From NCBI GenBank assembly GCA_036006425.1, contig DASYPQ010000013.1, forward strand, positions 124,001 to 188,000: a stretch of 64,000 nucleotides of DNA, written 5' to 3'. Below, piece after piece: positions 1 through 6,860 of the stretch. Position 1 is the first letter of the stretch, and each line of letters opens with the position of its first letter. The notes beneath the pieces are model-generated. The model had not been told where the DNA came from, did no database searches, and saw only the letters and a program-made list of their open reading frames with translations. The DNA is from DASYPQ01 sp036006425. Its GTDB lineage: Bacteria; Planctomycetota; UBA1135; GCA-002686595. Both the position numbers and the translations under genes were made by a program.

Positions 1-1607
1 CTGCCGGCGAGGGCGTGCTTCGCGAACAGTCGCTTGAGCACGCCTCCTGTGCACCGCACGCCTTGCCCGTAGACCACTCCGTTTGCGAGGAACGTGGTGC
101 CCTGAAGCACGATGCTGAACGCCGTCGGCTTCTCCGCGAACGTCGTGAAGACGAGCCGGTCCGCCGTGAGATAGGCGGCTCCGGACGCGGTGAGCAACGC
201 TCCTCCTGTCGCCGACGAGTTGTTGCAGCCGCGTCCGATCGTCGTCGGCGGGTTGGAGCAGGGGCACGCCTGCACGCCGTCGAGTCCGGGATGGCACATG
301 CTCGAGAATCCGGTCGCGTCGCGGTCGCGCACGAAGATGTCCGTGTTCTGGTTCGTGTCTCCTCCAACGAGGTTGTCCGAGTCGCTTTCGAAGGCCACGA
401 AGCGACCATCGCCCGAGATCGAGGGCCAGGCGCTCCTGGCGTTCCCTTGGACACCGCTCGTGTCGACGCTGACTCGCTCGATCGTGTGGAGGACGCGGTT
501 GCGCACGAAGATGTCCTGGATGCCGTTCGTGTCCCCGGGGACGAGGTTGGTCGCCGCGCTCTCGAACGCCACGTAGGTGCCGTCGGCGGAGATCGACGGA
601 GCGCCGGAGGCGCCGTTCCCCACGGTTCCTCCCGCGTCGCAGCTCACGAGTTCGATCGAGGTGGCCGACATGTTGCGGCACAGGATGTCCGCGACGCCGT
701 TCGTGTCGGCCACGTTGGTGAGATTCGTCGCAAGACTGTAGAAGGCGATGCAGCTGCCGTCGGCCGAGATCGACGGGAAAAGGCTGTTCCCGTTCCCTTG
801 CGACCCGTGCGTCCCAGGGACGACGCTGATCCGCTCGTTGCCGCCGCCCAGCGTGAAGCACCGGAAGACGTCCCAGAAACCGTTCGTGTCCCCATTGATG
901 AGGTTGGTCGCACCGCTCGCAAAGACGACGTAGTTGCCGTCGGCGGAGATCGCAGGGGCTTCGCTCCAGCCGTTCGATGGCGTGAAGCTCGCGCCTCGGC
1001 TGATCAGCACAGTGATGCCACCCAGCCGGTCGCGCACGAAGATGTCGCCGACGCCGTTCGTGTCCCCCGAGACGAGGTTGGTTGCGCTGCTCTGGAACGC
1101 GACGTACCTGCCGTCGGCGGAGATCGTGCCGTAGGCGCTGGGCCCGTCTCCTTGCGCACCGCCAGAGGAGACGCTGACGCGCTGGGTCGTGCCCGCAACG
1201 CGGTCGCGGACGAAGACGTCCGTCTGTCCGTTCGTATCCCCTGGAACGAGATTGTTGGCGTCGCTCGAGAACACGATCAGGCTGCCGTCGACCGAGGCGA
1301 ACTGCGGACCCGACGCTCCGTCTCCCAGGTGTTCGCTGGAATCGACGCTCACGATCTCGGTCTGGGTGGTGATGCGTCCACGACAGAACGCGTCCCGGAA
1401 GCCGTTCGTGTCCCCGCCCACGAGCGTCGAGCTGAGGCTCCTGAACGCGACGATCGCGCCGTTGCTGGAGATCGAGCTGAAGTCGCTCAGGCCGTTGACC
1501 TGTCCGCCGGACGAATTGACGCTGACCCGCCGGGTCACCTGGGCCGAGCTCGTGCTGCTCGCGACGAGAAGAAGACCGAACACATGCAAGATCCGTCCGT
1601 GGTTCAT
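1..1607 (-). CDS. Secreted TolB/PD40-type beta-propeller protein, 3' end cut off by window edge
   Basis: Reading leftwards from an ATG at 1607, the frame stays open for 535 codons to the window edge, so the C-terminus is missing. Residues 1-23 form a signal peptide ending SSAQ. About seven repeats of roughly 59 residues follow, each with ISADGxYVAF and a GDTNGxxDIFVRDR-like motif, as in PD40/TolB-like propeller blades; at DNA level the GDTNG segment recurs about every 160-185 bases between 350 and 1430. The last ~100 residues hold a CPCSNPP..GRGCNNS segment and a VRCTGGVLKRLFAK segment. They match the C-terminal module of the proteins at 5105-6805 and 6861-8567. The protein is probably extracellular or surface-bound; its ligand is unknown. 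It is divergent from argS. Confidence 0.85.
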   Translation of the reverse strand, partial: MNHGRILHVFGLLLVASSTSSAQVTRRVSVNSSGGQVNGLSDFSSISSNGAIVAFRSLSSTLVGGDTNGFRDAFCRGRITTQTEIVSVDSSEHLGDGASGPQFASVDGSLIVFSSDANNLVPGDTNGQTDVFVRDRVAGTTQRVSVSSGGAQGDGPSAYGTISADGRYVAFQSSATNLVSGDTNGVGDIFVRDRLGGITVLISRGASFTPSNGWSEAPAISADGNYVVFASGATNLINGDTNGFWDVFRCFTLGGGNERISVVPGTHGSQGNGNSLFPSISADGSCIAFYSLATNLTNVADTNGVADILCRNMSATSIELVSCDAGGTVGNGASGAPSISADGTYVAFESAATNLVPGDTNGIQDIFVRNRVLHTIERVSVDTSGVQGNARSAWPSISGDGRFVAFESDSDNLVGGDTNQNTDIFVRDRDATGFSSMCHPGLDGVQACPCSNPPTTIGRGCNNSSATGGALLTASGAAYLTADRLVFTTFAEKPTAFSIVLQGTTFLANGVVYGQGVRCTGGVLKRLFAKHALAG

Positions 1608-1723
1608 GAAATCTCTCCGACGAGGGGGTACCGACCTCCGGCTCGCGAGGCCGTTGGCGCCAACGGAGGGGTTTCCGGAGCCGCCCAGCTTCGTGACCTG
1701 CGCGCTCGCCTCCGTGAGGACGC

Positions 1724-1743
1724 AGATTCCCGGAGATTCCCGG
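1724..1743. repeat. 10-base tandem duplication
   Basis: The unit AGATTCCCGG occurs twice head to tail in the gap between the divergent propeller gene and argS. It may be replication slippage or a pair of binding sites; nothing else supports a regulatory role. Confidence 0.4.
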
Positions 1744-1803
1744 TCGCGTGCTAGCCGGCATTCGCAGTAGGACGCGAGCCTCTCGCTCCAGTATCCTCCC
1801 CGG

Positions 1804-3504
1804 ATGCTCGCCTTCTCCGACCGGATCCGTGTCGCGATCTCGCGCGCGAGCGGCATCGCGGAGTCGGAATTGCGCATCGAGCAGCCCCGCGATCCCTCTC
1901 TCGGCGACCTCGCCTTTCCCTGCTTCCAGCTCGCGAAGGCGCTGAAGAAGGCGCCGCCCGCGATCGCGGCCGAGCTCGCGGCGAAGCTCTCCGCGGATCT
2001 CCCCGGCGTCACCGCCGTCGCGGCCGGTCCCTACATCAACTTCAAGATCGACCGCGGCGAGCTCGCGCAAGCAGTTCTCGGCGAAGTCGCGGCGCACGGC
2101 TCGGCCTACGGGCACTCGAAGATCGGCGCGGGGAAGACCGTCGTCGTCGACCTCTCCTCCCCCAACATCGCGAAGCCGATGTCCGTCGGCCACCTCCGCT
2201 CGACCGTCATCGGCGCGGCGATCCAGCGCCTCCACGACGCGCTCGGCTACAAGACCGTCGGCATCAACCACATCGGCGACTGGGGCGCGCAATTCGGCAA
2301 GCTCGTCGCCGCCGTCGATCGCTGGGGCGACACCGTCGATCTCGAGAACGATCCGATCAAGGCGCTCCTCGCGCTCTACGTCCGCTTCCACGAGGAGGAG
2401 GAGAAGGATCCGACGCTCGCCGAGCAGGGACGCAAGGCGTTCCAGGAACTCGAGAGCGGCGTCGAAGGCAAGGTGCGCGCGACCTGGCGCCGTCTCACCG
2501 AGCTCTCGCTGCGCGAGTTCGGCAAGATCTACCAGCGCCTCGGCGTCCGCTTCGACGAGATCCGCGGCGAGGCGTTCTACGAGCCTTACCTCGGCTCCAC
2601 GATCGAACGCATCGTTTCGGCTGGGATCACCGAGGAATCCCAAGGTGCGCTCATCGTCGACCTCGCGTCGATCGACAAGAACATGCCGCCGTGCCTACTC
2701 CGGAAATCCGACGGCACGACGCTCTACGCGACACGCGACCTCGCCGCCGCTTTCCACCGCTGGGATCTCTACGGGTTCGAACGCTGCCTCTACGTCGTCG
2801 GCGCGGACCAGCGCCTCCACTTCAAGCAGCTCAAGGCCGTCCTCCGTCGCATGAACCTCGAATGGGAGAGCCGCGTCGCGCACGTCGACTTCGGCATGAT
2901 GCGCCTCCCCGAAGGCAAGATGAGCACGCGCAAGGGCCGCGTCGTCTTCCTCGAGGACGTCCTCGACCGCGCCGTCGAGGAAGCGCGCCGGATCATCGCG
3001 GAAAAGAACCCGAACCTCGCGAGCGCCAACGAGATCGCGGAGCAAGTCGGCGTCGGCGCCGTCGTCTTCAACGATCTCAAGCGCGAACGCATCAAGGACG
3101 TCGAGTTCGTCTGGGAGGAGGTCCTCTCCTTCGAAGGCGAGACCGGTCCCTACGTCCAGTACACCCACGCGCGCCTCGGCTCGATCCTGCGCAAGGCCGC
3201 CGAGGCACAGGAGGGCTCCGCTCCGCCGGATTGGTCGAAGCTCGAGGACGCCGGCCCGGTCCTCCTCTCCCTCGGCCGCTTCCCCGAGGTCATCCGCTCC
3301 GCCGCCGACCACGCCGAGCCCTCCGAGCTCACCGCCTGGCTCCTCGCCACCTCGCGGGAAGTGAACAACTGGTACGCCGCCCGCCGCGTCCTCGGCCAGG
3401 AACCGGCCGTCACATCCGCCCGGCTCGCCCTCGTGCGCGCCTCCAAGACGGTCATCGCCAACGGTTTGCGGCTGCTCGGGGTCGCGACTCCGGAGGAAAT
3501 GTGA
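1804..3504 (+). CDS. argS: Arginyl-tRNA synthetase
   Basis: This cytoplasmic class I enzyme charges tRNA-Arg with arginine using ATP. The 566-residue length is usual. The N-terminal additional domain (residues ~1-90) is followed by the HIGH-type signature in the context SPNIAKPMSVGHLRS (~119-133), the form common in Gram-positive ArgRS where the first His is replaced. The KMSKS-type loop reads MSTRKG, and the C-terminal anticodon-binding domain ends LLGVATPEEM, a normal ArgRS end. The ATG at 1804 gives the expected N-terminus; no strong Shine-Dalgarno is visible. The neighbouring propeller gene is divergent and apt follows after 94 bases. Confidence 0.97.
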   Translation: MLAFSDRIRVAISRASGIAESELRIEQPRDPSLGDLAFPCFQLAKALKKAPPAIAAELAAKLSADLPGVTAVAAGPYINFKIDRGELAQAVLGEVAAHGSAYGHSKIGAGKTVVVDLSSPNIAKPMSVGHLRSTVIGAAIQRLHDALGYKTVGINHIGDWGAQFGKLVAAVDRWGDTVDLENDPIKALLALYVRFHEEEEKDPTLAEQGRKAFQELESGVEGKVRATWRRLTELSLREFGKIYQRLGVRFDEIRGEAFYEPYLGSTIERIVSAGITEESQGALIVDLASIDKNMPPCLLRKSDGTTLYATRDLAAAFHRWDLYGFERCLYVVGADQRLHFKQLKAVLRRMNLEWESRVAHVDFGMMRLPEGKMSTRKGRVVFLEDVLDRAVEEARRIIAEKNPNLASANEIAEQVGVGAVVFNDLKRERIKDVEFVWEEVLSFEGETGPYVQYTHARLGSILRKAAEAQEGSAPPDWSKLEDAGPVLLSLGRFPEVIRSAADHAEPSELTAWLLATSREVNNWYAARRVLGQEPAVTSARLALVRASKTVIANGLRLLGVATPEEM

Positions 3505-3506
3505 AG

Positions 3507-3540
3507 GTGACCTTCAGACGCAAGAGCGCTCTTCCGATCT
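3507..3540 (+). other. Illumina adapter-like sequence, probable assembly artefact
   Basis: Bases 3527-3540 read CGCTCTTCCGATCT, identical to the 3' end of the standard TruSeq adapter. Just upstream, GTGAC (3507-3511) and TTCAGACG (3513-3520) also match consecutive blocks of the read-2 adapter, with the intervening blocks altered. The stretch lies wholly between the argS stop and the apt ribosome binding site, so neither gene is damaged, but the argS-apt junction may be an artefact. Confidence 0.65.
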
Positions 3541-3598
3541 GTACCGACGGCCCCTACTCTCCCTTCGGCTGCCGCCGCTGCCGTCTCCGGAGGAGTCC

Positions 3599-4108
3599 TT
3601 GATCGAACAGCTCATCCGCGACGTCCCGGACTTCCCGAAGAAGGGCATCCTCTTCAAGGACATCACGCCCCTCCTCCAGAGCCCGCAGGGCCTCCGGGCG
3701 ACGATCGCTGCGATGGCTGAGGCGGTGGATCCGAGCACCTTTGATCTCGTCTGCGGGATCGAATCGCGAGGTTTCATCTTCGGCACCGCCCTCGCCCATC
3801 ACCTGAACAAGGGGTTCGTGCCGATACGCAAGCCCGGAAAGCTTCCGTGGAAGACCGCCGCGGAGAGCTACGAGCTCGAGTACGGTACCGACCGCATCGA
3901 GATCCACGTCGACGCCGCACAACCGGGGCAAGGCGTGCTCATGGTAGACGACTTGCTCGCGACCGGAGGAACCATGGAAGCCGCGCTGCGCCTCGTCCGG
4001 CGCATCGGGGGCAAGCCGGTCGCCTGTTCGTTCGTGATCGAGCTCGGCTTCTTGAATGGACGCAAGCGCCTCGGTGACATCCCGGCCCACGCGCTGATCC
4101 AGGTCTGA
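3599..4108 (+). CDS. apt: Adenine phosphoribosyltransferase
   Basis: Salvages adenine to AMP using PRPP in the cytoplasm. At 169 residues it has the normal size. It opens with the APT-specific DVPDFPKKGILFKDITPLL segment, has the GIESRGFIFG segment, and carries the PRPP-binding loop VLMVDDLLATGGT around residues 117-129. The start is TTG at 3599; GGAGGAG at 3589-3595 lies a few bases upstream and decides this start, since no ATG or GTG is available nearby. It follows argS on the same strand, but the gap contains an adapter-like sequence, so the pairing is uncertain. Confidence 0.96.
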   Translation: MIEQLIRDVPDFPKKGILFKDITPLLQSPQGLRATIAAMAEAVDPSTFDLVCGIESRGFIFGTALAHHLNKGFVPIRKPGKLPWKTAAESYELEYGTDRIEIHVDAAQPGQGVLMVDDLLATGGTMEAALRLVRRIGGKPVACSFVIELGFLNGRKRLGDIPAHALIQV

Positions 4109-4165
4109 CCCCCCGCACCCACTCATCCGCCAGCCCGCGCCGCCCGCACGCCACACACGAGGTCC

Positions 4166-5080
4166 ATGACGCGCAAGAACTCCACACCCTCGCGGAAGGA
4201 ACAGCCCGAGGGCGAGCCGGAGCGACGCGCGAAGGGCGCGTCCGGCAAGGCGCCCGCGCGCGCCCGGAAGCCGATCGCTCCGGAGCTCGCGAGCCTCTCG
4301 ACCGAGCGGATCTGGGAGCTGTACCGCCGCGCACGGAAGGGCGGTCCGAAGGCGGCCGACGATCTCGAGAAGCTCCGCAACGCGCTCATGGAGCGCTACT
4401 ACCCGCTCGTCCGGTACATCGCCGAGCGGCTCCTGCAGACCTTGCCGAAGTCGATCGAGCTCGACGACCTCGTCAGCGCGGGTCTCTTCGGCCTGATGGA
4501 CGCGATCCGCGGCTTCGACCACGCGCGCAACATCAAGTTCAAGACCTACTGCACGACGCGGATCCGCGGATCGATCCTCGACCAGCTCCGGTCGCAGGAC
4601 TGGGTGCCGAGGCTCGTGCGGTTGAAGGCCGGGCGCATCGAGAAGGCGTTGCAGCGGCTCACGGGCGAGTACGGCCGCGAGCCCACGCACGCCGAGCTCG
4701 CCGCGGACCTCGACCTCGAGCACGACGAGCTGTCGCTCGAGATGCAGAGCGCGAGCGCGAAGACGATGTTCTCCCTCTCGGACAAGTGGGAGGACCGCGA
4801 CGAGGACAGCGGGATCGAGAAGGTCGACGTCCTCGAGGACCGCAAGTCGATCGATCCGATCTCGGAGCTGCACCGGCGCGACATGCTCCACTTCCTGACG
4901 CGCTCGCTCACGCACAAGGAGCGCTTCATCATCGAGCAGTACTACCACGTCGGTCACACGATGCGGGAGATCGGCGAGATGCTCGCGCTGACCGAGAGCC
5001 GCGTGTGCCAGATCCACAGCAACGTGATGGGCCGCCTGAAGGCGCAGCTCGGACAGAAGTCCGGCACGCTGCTGACTTGA
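4166..5080 (+). CDS. RNA polymerase sigma factor, FliA/WhiG family
   Basis: A 304-residue sigma-70 family protein of the FliA/WhiG class. Region 2 is clear (VRYIAERLLQTLP, LDDLVSAGLFGLMDAIRGFD, KFKTYCTTRIRGSILDQLRSQDW), followed by region 3 (REPTHAELAADL) and region 4 with a helix-turn-helix (HTMREIGEMLALTESRVCQIHSNVMGRLK). The first ~45 residues are a Lys/Arg/Pro-rich extension beyond the usual start. No flagellar or anti-sigma gene is nearby, so its regulon cannot be told from context. The start is ATG at 4166; upstream GAGGTCC may serve as a weak ribosome binding site. Confidence 0.92.
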   Translation: MTRKNSTPSRKEQPEGEPERRAKGASGKAPARARKPIAPELASLSTERIWELYRRARKGGPKAADDLEKLRNALMERYYPLVRYIAERLLQTLPKSIELDDLVSAGLFGLMDAIRGFDHARNIKFKTYCTTRIRGSILDQLRSQDWVPRLVRLKAGRIEKALQRLTGEYGREPTHAELAADLDLEHDELSLEMQSASAKTMFSLSDKWEDRDEDSGIEKVDVLEDRKSIDPISELHRRDMLHFLTRSLTHKERFIIEQYYHVGHTMREIGEMLALTESRVCQIHSNVMGRLKAQLGQKSGTLLT

Positions 5081-5082
5081 GC

Positions 5083-5099
5083 GCGCGCGGACCGCGCGC
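5083..5099. terminator. GC-rich hairpin between convergent genes
   Basis: GCGCGCG (5083-5089) pairs with CGCGCGC (5093-5099) around a 3-base loop, within the 24 bases between the sigma-factor stop and the stop of the opposing secreted-protein gene. There is no U-tract, but the position suits a bidirectional terminator. Confidence 0.45.
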
Positions 5100-5104
5100 C
5101 GCGC

Positions 5105-6805
5105 TCACCAGACGATGATCTGACCGCTCGAGACGTTGAACGAGCTCCCCGGGGGGCTCGGACAGAACGTCGCGTTCCCGTCGCGGTAGTACGTCTGGTA
5201 GAAGCGCGTCGATCCGGGCGCGATCGAGTCGCCGAGCGCGGCCGAGCGCGCGGTGATCGAAGGATCGCCCGCGGCCGGCGCGGCGGCGGTGCCGCCGGCC
5301 GCGTTCTTCACGTACAGGCGCTTGAGCGCGCCGGTCACGCAGCGGGTCCCGTCGCCGAAGACGATTCCGTTCGGCGCCTGCACCGCGGACTGGAGGAAGA
5401 TCGAGAGCGAGGTCGGCAGCTCGCCGGACGAAGTCAGCACGACGGTGTCGGGGCTCGCCGTCCCGGTGGACGCGAGCAGCGCGCCGGAAGGATTCTGCGA
5501 GTTCGCGCAGCCGTGGCCGGCGCTTCCCGTGTTGCCGCACGGGCAAGGCGTCGCGAGGCTGCCGTCTCCGGAGCAGAAGAGCATCCCCGGCACGGCTCCT
5601 CCGGGGACGTCGGCGGACGCGTAGATCGTGCCGCCGTCCTTGAAGGTGCCGATCGCGACCGTGCCGAGTCCGGGTCCGACGAGCGCGTCGAACCGGAAAT
5701 TGTAGGTCGTCCCCCAGCGGATCGCGTTCGCGTTCGGATCCTGCGCGAAGGTCGCGGTCGCCCACCTGCGGACGCCGGCGGTCTGCGTCGACGGCCAATC
5801 AGTTCCGTCCTGGTCGACGCCGCCGACGCCGTCGCCGCCGCGGTGCGCGACGTCGTGGAAGCCGACGTTCGTGATGCCGCCGCCGGCGGGGATCGGCACG
5901 GTGAAGGCGCCGACGGCGAGGTCGGAGTCCAGGTTCTCGAGCGCGTACTCGTAGCGGAATCGACCGCCGGCGAGCGGCGTCACGCGACTCGCGAGGACGA
6001 GGAGGCCTTCGTTCGGGATCCGGATCTCGACGCGGCGCACGGACGGATCGACCTCCGCCCAGGCCTCGAGCGCCTCCCTCTCCGGCCGCGACGGGCTCGT
6101 CGTCGTGAACGTCCACGCGGAGCCGCTGCCCGCGACCGCGAGCTCGCGGTAGGCGCAGTTGTCGGCGGAATTCCCGGCCGCCGCATCGTCCGCGGCGATC
6201 GCCTGACACACGCCGAAGTAGCGCGGCGAAGGGCCGCCGCTCGTCGGCGCGAGATCGCTGGTCAAGACCTCGATCCGGCCGCGGTTCCCGCCCGACGGAT
6301 GCGTCGGCGGATACGGGAACGCGCCCGTGAACGCGTCGACCTCCGAACGCGGTCCCATCAGGCCCTGGCTGCCGTTCGCGCCGGCGGTGTCGGGAGACGA
6401 GCAGCCGACGCCGAGGTGCGTGCCGCCCGGATCCGCCGTGCACGTGGTGCAGCAGAAGGTCCCGCTCAGTGCGAAGAACCCGTGCGTGACCCAGCCGAGG
6501 CCGACCTGCTCGAAGCGCCCGGCGCCGTCGACCTCGGTGTAGCGGTAGAGGTTCCCGGTGATCACGGGATGGTGGACGCCGGTCGCGATCCAATCGATCC
6601 AGACCGTCCCGAGGTTGCAGGACGTCGTCCCGAGGGAGAGCGCCTCGAGGCCGCCGACCGAGTTGTAGTTCGCGACCAGCTGCTCGATGTCGCCGAGCGC
6701 GAGGTCGGGCCCGTTTGCCGCGGGACAAGCCGCCTGACCGACCGCGGCGTGCACGAGTGTCACGCCGGCGAGGAGGGTGGACGCGCGGCGCAGCGAGAGC
6801 TTCAC
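5105..6805 (-). CDS. Secreted protein of unknown function with CPCGN-type C-terminal module (paralogue 1)
   Basis: 566 residues from a GTG at 6805. A signal peptide (~1-26, ending AVGQA) precedes a Cys-containing domain with LEALSLGTTSCN, NLYRYTEVDGAGRFEQVGLG, a CC.TC cluster and a GPRSEVDAFTGAFPYPP segment. The last ~160 residues begin FCSGDGSLATPCPCGN and contain GHGCANS, FGDGTRCVTGALKRLYVK and GSTRFYQTYYRD. The whole length is collinear with the next gene upstream (6861-8567), so the pair is a tandem duplication. I do not recognise an enzymatic motif. It is probably extracellular or cell-surface. No clear ribosome binding site is seen upstream of the GTG; a 10-bp hairpin lies between the two copies. 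Confidence 0.9.
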   Translation of the reverse strand: MKLSLRRASTLLAGVTLVHAAVGQAACPAANGPDLALGDIEQLVANYNSVGGLEALSLGTTSCNLGTVWIDWIATGVHHPVITGNLYRYTEVDGAGRFEQVGLGWVTHGFFALSGTFCCTTCTADPGGTHLGVGCSSPDTAGANGSQGLMGPRSEVDAFTGAFPYPPTHPSGGNRGRIEVLTSDLAPTSGGPSPRYFGVCQAIAADDAAAGNSADNCAYRELAVAGSGSAWTFTTTSPSRPEREALEAWAEVDPSVRRVEIRIPNEGLLVLASRVTPLAGGRFRYEYALENLDSDLAVGAFTVPIPAGGGITNVGFHDVAHRGGDGVGGVDQDGTDWPSTQTAGVRRWATATFAQDPNANAIRWGTTYNFRFDALVGPGLGTVAIGTFKDGGTIYASADVPGGAVPGMLFCSGDGSLATPCPCGNTGSAGHGCANSQNPSGALLASTGTASPDTVVLTSSGELPTSLSIFLQSAVQAPNGIVFGDGTRCVTGALKRLYVKNAAGGTAAAPAAGDPSITARSAALGDSIAPGSTRFYQTYYRDGNATFCPSPPGSSFNVSSGQIIVW

Positions 6806-6819
6806 GAGGGTCGCCGGCC

Positions 6820-6843
6820 GGCCGGGAGGCGATCCTCCCGGCC
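6820..6843 (-). terminator. Strong hairpin between tandem paralogues
   Basis: GGCCGGGAGG (6820-6829) and CCTCCCGGCC (6834-6843) form a perfect 10-bp stem with a CGAT loop. It lies 17 bases past the stop of the upstream paralogue and 14 bases before the GTG of the downstream one. It could terminate or attenuate transcription, or protect the upstream message. No T-tract follows on the minus strand. Confidence 0.55.
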
Positions 6844-6860
6844 GCCGGAACCGGATGGGC

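Noticed and set aside
15..1754. A 579-codon plus-strand frame at the left edge
   Set aside because: The minus strand encodes a signal peptide, propeller repeats and the shared C-terminal module, while the plus-strand product is repetitive VAHEDV/VPRDEV-type text mirroring those repeats.
1804..3504. Loss of the HIGH motif in ArgRS
   Set aside because: SVGH in place of HVGH is a known variant in many bacterial ArgRS enzymes and the rest of the protein is normal.
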